From assembly GCA_002897775.1 (NCBI GenBank), contig BDTR01000030.1, positions 1-64,000 of the forward strand: a stretch of 64,000 nt of DNA, read 5' to 3'. The notes under the pieces were generated by a model. The model saw only the letters and a list, made by a program, of their open reading frames with translations. It was not told the DNA's origin and searched no databases. Source of the stretch: a bacterium BMS3Bbin08 (GTDB lineage: Bacteria > Nitrospirota > Thermodesulfovibrionia > UBA6902 > BMS3Bbin08). Numbering within the stretch: position 1 is the stretch's first letter; every line of letters begins with the position of its first letter. The position numbers and the translations under genes were made by a program. Shown piece by piece: positions 6,514-13,105 of this stretch.

Positions 6514-7312
6514 TCTCTTTTTTGCCCTCCTTGTAAATAACGCTCCACGGCTTGTTCTTTATCTCCTGAAGTACTTCCTGCAGGTCTTCAGTTGTTTCGG
6601 TCAGGGCGGCCAGCAGCTCTTTGAGGTCATCTTCTACAACTTCATCGACAGAATCCGACGCCTTGCCTACTTTTTCAGCTGTTTCCTCTATGGCCTTAAT
6701 GGTATCGCCTGTCTTACTTATTAACTGTGAAAACTCTTCTTTATTGTCGCCCACGAACCCTCCAAGTTCCTCAAGAACCACAGCCGCGTTTTCGATCATC
6801 TTATGGACGTTCTCTACGGTTTTATCGCTGAAGAGCTTGTCAATATCACCAAGCAGCTTGTCCAGTTTTTTGGATATTTCCTTGGCCTCTATCATGAAAA
6901 GCTTAAAATCAACGCTTTCCACTGACGGGATGGTTGATCCGATCTTAATTTTCTCACCTGCTGTTTTCTCTATGGAAAGCAGGAGATAGGCGTCTCCGAC
7001 AAATCCGACCTGGGTGATAAACGCCCTGGTGCCGTCATACAGCGGCGTGCCCTTTGTCAGGCCTATGGTAATGGTAACCGGCTCTCCGGGTTTCTGCGGG
7101 GGCTCGATGCTCATCACCCGACCCGCCCTGACGCCGCCCAGCCTTACCTGCGAGCCTGGCTCAAGGCCTGCCGCGTTTACGAGCTTCACATAATATGTAT
7201 CGAACTTCTCAAAGAACTGGGTTCCGCCGACAAGGATAGTAAAAGCGCTTAGAAGTATGAGGGATACAACAATTATGCCCCCTGCCTTTATCTCTTCTTT
7301 TAAGTATGCCAA
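6506..7312 (-). CDS. mlaD: MlaD-like MCE-domain protein
   Basis: The 268-residue protein has one N-terminal membrane helix (about 12-29, GIIVVSLILLSAFTILVG), then an MCE domain (about 36-118) with the typical VNAAGLEPGSQVRLGGVRAG. A long helical C-terminal part follows (about 130-260), rich in leucine and charged residues. MCE proteins form a hexameric ring in the periplasm that passes phospholipids to or from the permease. The C-terminus is longer than in E. coli MlaD and more like the multi-helix tails of other MCE proteins. It lies 12 bases after MlaF and is co-transcribed. Confidence 0.9.
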   Translation of the reverse strand: MAYLKEEIKAGGIIVVSLILLSAFTILVGGTQFFEKFDTYYVKLVNAAGLEPGSQVRLGGVRAGRVMSIEPPQKPGEPVTITIGLTKGTPLYDGTRAFITQVGFVGDAYLLLSIEKTAGEKIKIGSTIPSVESVDFKLFMIEAKEISKKLDKLLGDIDKLFSDKTVENVHKMIENAAVVLEELGGFVGDNKEEFSQLISKTGDTIKAIEETAEKVGKASDSVDEVVEDDLKELLAALTETTEDLQEVLQEIKNKPWSVIYKEGKKENE

Positions 7313-7324
7313 TATTCCTCCGTG

Positions 7325-8113
7325 TTATTCTTCTCCAGCGATGATCCTGAAGTAATCTTCAGGTGAATATACCTCTTTTTCCGCCTTTCTTTCAAGAAAC
7401 ATCCTTATCCTGTCATTATCAGACGCCTTTAATTCATCTATTGTCCCGCTGAATATTACCTCACCAAAATCAAGCATTATAACATGATCGGCTATTGTGA
7501 ACACACTCGGAAGTTCGTGCGTAACAACAATGAACGTCATTTTAAATGCCTGCCTGAGTTTAAGGATAAGCTCGTCAATGCCGGCGGCGGTTATAGGGTC
7601 AAGCCCTGCTGAGGGCTCGTCGAAAAAAAGGAACTCCGGGTCCATGGCCATTGCCCTTGCGATGCCAGCGCGCTTTTTCATACCGCCTGAAAGCTGGGAC
7701 GGGTAATAGTTCTCAAAACCCGAGAGACCAACAAGTTCGAGCTTCATCCGGACCATGATCTGCATGGTGGATTCCTCGAGTTTTGTGTGTTCCCTCATAG
7801 GCAGACTTACGTTGTCCGCCAGAGTCATGGAATTAAGAAGCGCCGCTCCCTGGAACAGGACCCCGATCCTTTTTCTGACCTCGTTGAATTCCTGCTCGCT
7901 CATCCCGGCTATGTCCCGGCCGTTTATTTCTATCTTGCCGCTGGTCGGTTTTAAAAGCCCGATAAGGTGTTTTAACAGGGTGCTCTTGCCGGAGCCGCTG
8001 CCGCCCAGTATGACCGTTGTCTTTCCCCTGGGCATGGCAAAAGATATTTTCTTGAGGACCTGCACGTCCCCGTAATGCGTCACAAGGTTTTTGACTTCTA
8101 TCGCGTTTTCCAT
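7325..8113 (-). CDS. mlaF: MlaF-type ABC ATPase
   Basis: This is a complete 262-residue ABC ATPase. Walker A GGSGSGKST is at about 37-45, the Q-loop is at VLFQGAAL, the signature LSGGM is intact, Walker B is FLFFDEPSAGLD, and the switch His is in VVTHEL. The FQGAALLNSMTLADNVSLPM segment is characteristic of the MlaF (Ttg2A) group. It powers phospholipid transport across the envelope with MlaE and MlaD. It starts 2 bases after the permease gene ends, showing tight coupling. Confidence 0.93.
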   Translation of the reverse strand: MENAIEVKNLVTHYGDVQVLKKISFAMPRGKTTVILGGSGSGKSTLLKHLIGLLKPTSGKIEINGRDIAGMSEQEFNEVRKRIGVLFQGAALLNSMTLADNVSLPMREHTKLEESTMQIMVRMKLELVGLSGFENYYPSQLSGGMKKRAGIARAMAMDPEFLFFDEPSAGLDPITAAGIDELILKLRQAFKMTFIVVTHELPSVFTIADHVIMLDFGEVIFSGTIDELKASDNDRIRMFLERKAEKEVYSPEDYFRIIAGEE

Positions 8114-8115
8114 GG

Positions 8116-8925
8116 CTAAGCAAAAAAGTAAAAAAGAGTGGTAAAGAAAAGATCAATAACGATCACTAAAAAAATGGAGGTGACGACCGACGCCGTTGTG
8201 CGCCTTCCAACCTCCTCGGCGCCCCCGGTTACCTTGAAGCCCTGATACGCGCCCACGATCGTTATAACAACGCCGAACGCCAGCGCCTTTATAAGCCCTG
8301 TAATAATGTCTTTTATGCCCAGTGCCCTGATGGTCTGCTGGAAATAACTATACGGATGTATCTCAAGTTCTGTTATCGACAGAAGAAAACCTCCAAGGAT
8401 GCCTATGAAATCGGCAAACAGCGTAAGGGCCGGGAGCATGATCATCATTGCTATCAGCTTGGGAACAACAAGGAACCTGATGGGATTGATCCCCATGCTC
8501 ACAAGGGCATCGACCTCTTCGGCTGATTTCATCGAGCCTATCTCAGCGGCAAATGCCGAGCCGCTTCTTCCCGCCACTATTATAGCCGTCAATATGGGCG
8601 CAAGCTCCCTTGTCAATGAAACACCCACAAGGTTCGCGACATATATTATCGCGCCCACCCTCTTGAGCTGGTAGGCCGCCTGAAGCGCCAGGATTATACC
8701 TATGAAAAGCGCGATAACAGATACGATCGGAATCGCGTTGTAGCCCACCTTAACCATTTCGGTTATGGTCGCCCTGAGCCTTATTGCCCTGCCTTTAAGC
8801 GGAGAGATGAATGACCAGTAAAAAGTATTGTTGATAAGCCGGGATACGTCGTTTATGTCCTTAAGTATCCGGTTGGTCTTTCTTCCGATGAAACCAAAGA
8901 CGGTCTCAGCTGTTGAAGGCTTCAT
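8116..8925 (-). CDS. mlaE: MlaE-type lipid ABC permease
   Basis: The hydrophobic core carries the MlaE (DUF140) signatures: ALFIGIILALQAAYQL, ELAPILTAIIVAGRSGSAFAAEIG, and EEVDALVSMGINPIRFLVVPK with several membrane helices following. The track start at 8958 is a TTG. I prefer the ATG at 8925 (MKPSTAETVF), preceded by an ACGGGA ribosome binding site, giving 269 residues, the usual length. This start lies inside the STAS gene, overlapping it by 20 bases, so the two are probably translationally coupled. Confidence 0.9.
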   Translation of the reverse strand: MKPSTAETVFGFIGRKTNRILKDINDVSRLINNTFYWSFISPLKGRAIRLRATITEMVKVGYNAIPIVSVIALFIGIILALQAAYQLKRVGAIIYVANLVGVSLTRELAPILTAIIVAGRSGSAFAAEIGSMKSAEEVDALVSMGINPIRFLVVPKLIAMMIMLPALTLFADFIGILGGFLLSITELEIHPYSYFQQTIRALGIKDIITGLIKALAFGVVITIVGAYQGFKVTGGAEEVGRRTTASVVTSIFLVIVIDLFFTTLFYFFA

Positions 8926-9235
8926 CAATATTCCCGTATATCTCAAAGACCTTGTCAAGCTTGGAAAACCTGAATATCTCCATAATTGCTTCGGACAGTC
9001 CTATCAGTTTCAATCTTCCGCCGTATGATTTCATATTTTTCAGCCCCTCCACAAAGGTCGCTATCCCCGAACTGTCAATATAAGAGACATTACCGAAGTC
9101 AACGTGAAGGGCCCTGGTCTTCTTACTTATCAGACGCATTAATTCCGCCCTCAATTCGGGTGATGAGTACAGGTCAATATCACCTGTTGGTGTTATTATC
9201 GGGCTGCCTTTATAGTCCTTTATATCGATCTTCAT
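8906..9235 (-). CDS. STAS-domain anti-anti-sigma-type protein
   Basis: The 109-residue STAS domain has YIDSSGIATFVEGL. The serine after the aspartate (about residue 55) is the phosphorylation site in SpoIIAA/RsbV proteins. Such proteins are switched by a kinase (RsbW type) and a phosphatase (RsbU/SpoIIE type), and both are encoded immediately upstream. It overlaps the kinase gene by ATGA and the mlaE gene by 20 bases. In E. coli the Mla complex contains a STAS protein, MlaB, bound to MlaF. This protein could be that subunit, a sigma-factor regulator, or both. The phosphorylatable serine is what sets it apart from a plain MlaB. Confidence 0.88.
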   Translation of the reverse strand: MKIDIKDYKGSPIITPTGDIDLYSSPELRAELMRLISKKTRALHVDFGNVSYIDSSGIATFVEGLKNMKSYGGRLKLIGLSEAIMEIFRFSKLDKVFEIYGNIDEAFNS

Positions 9236-9657
9236 TGTACCCCCGCTTTTTTATCCAGGCGCCTGATCAGTCTGAGCCTGTTGCCTTTCTTCTTTGTTTC
9301 ATCGAATGAAACAACATCAAACGCCCTTTTGATAAGATGGACGCCGAGCCCGCCGGGTCTTATATCAGTAAGACTTCTGCCCTCTATGAGTTCAGGCTTT
9401 GCCTTAATGCCGTTATCGTCTATCACTACTTCAAACCCCTTTTTCGTTACACTGAACTTTATATCGATCTTCTGGGTCGTGTCTCCCCTGCACGCGTATT
9501 TTATTACGTTTGAACAGGCTTCATCAACAGCAAGCTTGATGTTCTCTATATCGGTCTCGGGCAAATTGTATATCTTCCCCATGCTGACCGTTACATCCCT
9601 GACCACACACAGGTATCTGGGGTGAGCCGGGATCGTAATGGCTATGGAATCTTTCAT
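9232..9657 (-). CDS. RsbW/SpoIIAB-type serine kinase (anti-sigma factor)
   Basis: The 141-residue protein has the small GHKL ATPase fold. The N box is LAVDEACSNVIKYA (Glu about 46, Asn about 50), the G1 box begins DDNGIKA, and GGLGVHLIKRAFD forms the G2 region. Family members phosphorylate their STAS partner and bind a sigma factor or another client. It lies between the phosphatase (6-base gap) and the STAS gene (4-base overlap). No sigma factor gene is nearby, so its client is not evident from the window. Confidence 0.88.
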   Translation of the reverse strand: MKDSIAITIPAHPRYLCVVRDVTVSMGKIYNLPETDIENIKLAVDEACSNVIKYACRGDTTQKIDIKFSVTKKGFEVVIDDNGIKAKPELIEGRSLTDIRPGGLGVHLIKRAFDVVSFDETKKKGNRLRLIRRLDKKAGVQ

Positions 9658-9663
9658 CTTATA

Positions 9664-10965
9664 TCAGACCCTGTTTATTTCCACCAGGGTCAGGTCATCA
9701 GCCCTGTCAGTGCCCTGTGAAAAATCATTCACATGATCAATAAGCTTTTTGATGAGCTGTTTTTCAGCCATATGCTTTTCTACGAATTCAACGATTTTGT
9801 CAAAACTGAGCCTTTCGCCTTTTTTGTTTTTTGCGTCAAAAGCGCCGTCAGTCAGCAAGAGCAGCCTGTCGCCTTTTTCAAGCTGTATGCTCGTGCTTGG
9901 GTATTCTACCGCCATGATACCAAGGGGCGGACCTGAATCCACTGTCATTACTTTTACCTCTTCCTGTGTTATCCATAAGAACGGGGGATGCCCGGCATTT
10001 GCAACATTCATCTCTCCGGTTACAGTATCTATTATTGCGTACATGGCCGTGAGAAACATACCCCTTGGCGCGCCTAACAGCTGGGAATTAAGGTTTTTCA
10101 GGGTTTCGTCAGGTGTACTGTTCATACGCGCTATATACCTGAACTCACTTAAAATCTTTGCCATATAAAGCGCGGCTGACACGCCTTTGCCTGATACGTC
10201 GCCTATGAGCACCCCGACCTTACCATCGATATGCTTGATAAAATCATAGATGTCACCGCCGACCTTTTTTGCCGAGATATTGACTGCGGACGCCTTTATG
10301 CTGCCTTTTTTAAATGTCGGGGGTTCTGGAAGAAAGCTTTTCTGAACCACAGCAGCTATCTCAAGTTCCTGTCTCAGCCTCTCCCTTCCAATGGACTCCT
10401 TGTGAAACAGCGCGTTTTCAATGGCAATGGCAATTTGCGAACAGTGGGTCTGGAACAGTTCCACGTCATAATCATCAAAGCTGTCCTTGTTCCTGGGGTT
10501 CAGTATCTCGGCAACTCCTATCAGGCCGCCCCTGCCGATAAGCGGCGCGGCAATAAGACTTTTGGTTGTGAAACCCGTCAGTTTGTCGGCATTCTTATAA
10601 AAACGGCTGTCTGTTGCGGCATCCTTTACAAGCAGGGGCTTCTGCTTTTCCGCGACCCAGCCCGCGATACCCTGGCCCATTTCAAGTGAGATCTTGTCTT
10701 TGAGCTTTTCTGATGTTTCCTCCTCACGGCAAAGGGCAAGCTCAAATTCCAGCCTGTTTGTGTCCTTGTTATAAAAAAGGATCGAACAGGCCTCCGCGTC
10801 CATAATTTTTTTTGCCTTTTCCATTACAAGCTTCATAAGTTCGTTAAAATCAAGGGTCGAGGATATAATAGTGGAAACCTCTATAAGGGTCTTGAGGTCC
10901 TCAACTTTTTTTTCTAATGTTCTGAGATAGTCCCTGGATACAGTGACTTCAGGTCCTTTTGGCAT
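9664..10965 (-). CDS. GAF-domain SpoIIE/RsbU-type serine phosphatase
   Basis: The 433-residue protein starts with a short coiled coil (YLRTLEKKVEDLKTLIE), then a GAF sensor domain (about 30-185, with AEACSILFYNKDTNRLEFELA and GQGIAGWVAE). The PP2C-type SpoIIE catalytic domain follows (about 220-430), with metal-binding motifs GGDIYDF, IGDVSGKG, TDGAFDA and DRADDLTL all intact. It should dephosphorylate the STAS protein encoded two genes downstream when the GAF domain senses its signal, which is unknown. No membrane helices. It is the first gene of the operon, with a 26-bp palindrome about 40 bases upstream. Confidence 0.9.
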   Translation of the reverse strand: MPKGPEVTVSRDYLRTLEKKVEDLKTLIEVSTIISSTLDFNELMKLVMEKAKKIMDAEACSILFYNKDTNRLEFELALCREEETSEKLKDKISLEMGQGIAGWVAEKQKPLLVKDAATDSRFYKNADKLTGFTTKSLIAAPLIGRGGLIGVAEILNPRNKDSFDDYDVELFQTHCSQIAIAIENALFHKESIGRERLRQELEIAAVVQKSFLPEPPTFKKGSIKASAVNISAKKVGGDIYDFIKHIDGKVGVLIGDVSGKGVSAALYMAKILSEFRYIARMNSTPDETLKNLNSQLLGAPRGMFLTAMYAIIDTVTGEMNVANAGHPPFLWITQEEVKVMTVDSGPPLGIMAVEYPSTSIQLEKGDRLLLLTDGAFDAKNKKGERLSFDKIVEFVEKHMAEKQLIKKLIDHVNDFSQGTDRADDLTLVEINRV

Positions 10966-11002
10966 AATTTAGTTTATCCCCAGTGAGATGATATAGGTCA
11001 TC

Positions 11003-11028
11003 ATATACTATATAATTATATAGTATAT
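11003..11028. promoter_or_regulatory. 26-bp perfect AT-rich palindrome between divergent genes
   Basis: ATATACTATATAATTATATAGTATAT is its own reverse complement. It lies between the divergent phosphatase operon and the small lipoprotein gene, and contains TATAAT-like boxes on both strands. It may be a dimeric-regulator operator, a bidirectional promoter core, or a cruciform-prone element. Confidence 0.5.
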
Positions 11029-11164
11029 AAGCTGACACTGCCATTTTCATCTTTTTTTAATCACTTTGCCCGGTTCACTTTTAAACCTTTTCTCTGTTTT
11101 GCTATCTAAACTAATAAAACCCGCAGGAACAAGCGGGCCCTGTCAAAGAAAAAGGAGGCATAAA

Positions 11165-11461
11165 ATGAAAAAGATATCTTTGTTCTTAATTACCGTGATA
11201 ATGATATCATCCTCTGCATTAATCGGTTGTACAACCGTTGTGCGCGTGCCGCCTCCGCCTGTAAGAGTAGAGGTAAGGCCGGCGCCGCCATATGCAGGAA
11301 CAGTGTGGATCGGAGGTCACTGGCAGCACAAACACCGCAAATGGATATGGGCGCCGGGTCACTGGAAAAGGCGTCCGGGACCAGGAGCCGCATGGGCGCC
11401 GGGTCACTGGAGAGAAACACCAAGGGGCTGGAAATGGGTGCCGGGCCACTGGAGGCGCTAA
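11165..11461 (+). CDS. Small lipoprotein with repeated W-x-x-GHW motifs
   Basis: The real start is the ATG at 11165, which has a near-perfect AAAGGAGG site; the track start at 11066 is upstream of it. The 98-residue product has a lipobox at about residue 19 (ALIGC). After a proline-rich linker come four repeats of the GHW type (WIGGHWQ, WAPGHWK, WAPGHWR, WVPGHWR). This matches the YXWGXW-repeat lipoproteins, whose function is not established. It is probably an outer-membrane lipoprotein in the periplasm or at the surface. The following TPR lipoprotein may be in the same transcript. Confidence 0.85.
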   Translation: MKKISLFLITVIMISSSALIGCTTVVRVPPPPVRVEVRPAPPYAGTVWIGGHWQHKHRKWIWAPGHWKRRPGPGAAWAPGHWRETPRGWKWVPGHWRR

Positions 11462-11525
11462 GAAATAAACAGGCAGCCTGATAAAAAAACTTGCTTTTCT
11501 CATAGATCTGTATTAATAAGAAGTT

Positions 11526-12350
11526 ATGGGCTTACAAACAGGGCGCCTGAAAATACAAAAACTCCTTTTTCTTACTGTCGCGATCTTTTTTATCTTTTCC
11601 TGCGCGGGGTTATCAACTCAGTCTGATACCGCCGACCCTTTTGAACAGGGACTGGCGCTGTTCAAACAGGGCAAGTACGAAAAAGCCCTGCCTTTTTTTG
11701 AAAGGTCGGTTGAGAGCAGAACTGATTTTGCCAAAGGTTATCTTTACCTTGGCAGGTCTTTTCTGAATCTGAGCAAATGGCATAAGGCCATTCCACCCAT
11801 TCGCACTGCCATATCCCTTTCCACAGGAAAGATGAAACAGGAGGCTGCTAATGTCCTGCTGGACGCGCTTATGGGCGCGGCGCTTTTGGAGTTTGAAAAA
11901 GGCGACCTGGACTCCGCGGCCGGCCATCTTAAGGAAATACTCGATATTAAGCCTGAATTCATCAAGGCAAGGGATGAGCTTGTTAAAACGCTCTTTGCGT
12001 TTGCAGATAAATTAATGTCAGAGGGTTTGATAGATGAGGCTATATTAAGATACAAAGAGATCCTCGCGCTTGCCCCTGCACTGCTCAGGGCACAGGAAGA
12101 TCTTATCAGGGCACTGTCTGAATTCGCGGAAAGACTGCTGCAGGAGGGGCGTTTTGAAGATGCCATAGAACCATACAGCGAACTTATTGAGCTGGCCCCT
12201 GAAGAACCCGGCGCTTATATAGGGCTTGCAAAGGCATTACTTAAGAACGGCGACATTGTAAAGGCCCTGCAGACAATTAAGAACGCCCTTCAGAAGGACC
12301 CCGCAAGCAGTGAAGCGCTTTCTCTGTTCAGGGAAATACTTATGCAATAG
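11526..12350 (+). CDS. TPR-repeat lipoprotein
   Basis: The 274-residue protein has a signal peptide with lipobox FSCAG (Cys about 26) and then about six tetratricopeptide-like helical hairpins, recognisable from GLALFKQGKYEKALPFFERS, AKGYLYLGRSFLNLSKWHKA and EPGAYIGLAKALLKNGDIVKALQ. TPR lipoproteins usually act as scaffolds for envelope complexes. No partner is obvious. It follows the GHW-repeat lipoprotein by 64 bases and ends in a terminator shared with the convergent YdbL-like gene. Confidence 0.8.
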   Translation: MGLQTGRLKIQKLLFLTVAIFFIFSCAGLSTQSDTADPFEQGLALFKQGKYEKALPFFERSVESRTDFAKGYLYLGRSFLNLSKWHKAIPPIRTAISLSTGKMKQEAANVLLDALMGAALLEFEKGDLDSAAGHLKEILDIKPEFIKARDELVKTLFAFADKLMSEGLIDEAILRYKEILALAPALLRAQEDLIRALSEFAERLLQEGRFEDAIEPYSELIELAPEEPGAYIGLAKALLKNGDIVKALQTIKNALQKDPASSEALSLFREILMQ

Positions 12351-12376
12351 ACAGCGGACAAGCGGTCTATTTCTTT
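12346..12376 (+). terminator. Terminator of the TPR lipoprotein gene
   Basis: AATAGAC and GTCTATT form a 7-bp stem with a 12-base loop, followed by TCTTTTT. The hairpin spans the stop codons of two convergent genes. Confidence 0.5.
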
Positions 12377-12981
12377 TTACCCCATGTCCCGTCAGGATGC
12401 TGAACAAGCCAGCCGCTTTTGGCCTGCTTTATCCAGCTCTTGGCAAATATCTCTTTTATCTCTGTAACTTTATCAGGAGGAAAGTTGTTGGCCTTTGCTA
12501 TTTCTTTGTAAAGGGCGTTCCTGTCCTTGTTCTCAGCCTCTATCAGGCGCTTTAGTTCAGCCTTTTTCTTCAGGTTCAGTCCGTCGGTAGAACGGATGTC
12601 TAATAGGCCGTCGTTCGCTATGCCGACATTTGCGCTGTCCATATAAGGTTTTATAGAAGACGCCCTGTCCGCAATGGTTCCTTTTATCGCGCGTATGGCA
12701 GGAGTGGTAACCTTAATATCAGGTTCAGCTGCATATGCCTCAGAAGGCCCGATCACGCCAAGCGCAACTCTTATCCACGGCCTTAGAAAGCTTTCCGGCT
12801 CTCCTTCTATTGCCGGCTCTTCAGGTACTGCGCCCTCTTCTTCGCCCCACACTTCTTCAACTATTGTATCTGCCGCTTCTCCAACAGCAGCAGCCGGGAA
12901 ATACACGTTTATTGTCACACATGCCTGTATGATAAAAAGCGATAATAAAATAAGAGATGACCTTGTTAATAAATTCTTCAT
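12367..12981 (-). CDS. YdbL-family (DUF1318) lipoprotein with YnbE-like N-terminus
   Basis: The 204-residue protein has a lipobox IIQAC (Cys about 21), followed by VTINVYFPAAAVGEAAD and an acidic, proline-rich linker (about 45-65). The C-terminal DUF1318 domain (about 92-204) has TTPAIRAIKGTIADRASSIKP, RLIEAENKDRNALYKEIAKAN and GWLVQHPDGTWGKKK, typical of YdbL. In E. coli YdbL is a separate periplasmic partner of YdbH and YnbE, and YnbE is a small lipoprotein with a similar TIN-like segment. This protein looks like both in one chain. It is encoded directly after the YdbH-like gene, supporting a shared role in phospholipid passage between membranes. Confidence 0.75.
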   Translation of the reverse strand: MKNLLTRSSLILLSLFIIQACVTINVYFPAAAVGEAADTIVEEVWGEEEGAVPEEPAIEGEPESFLRPWIRVALGVIGPSEAYAAEPDIKVTTPAIRAIKGTIADRASSIKPYMDSANVGIANDGLLDIRSTDGLNLKKKAELKRLIEAENKDRNALYKEIAKANNFPPDKVTEIKEIFAKSWIKQAKSGWLVQHPDGTWGKKK

Positions 12982-13105
12982 ATCTTTTCCTCCTTTTTAT
13001 TGTCTATAAGTTAAAAGATACAGGATGAACAGGGGATATGTAAACCCTATGCAGGATATTTTAAAATTATCAATGCAAAATTAACAATTAACAATGATTT
13101 TGCTA

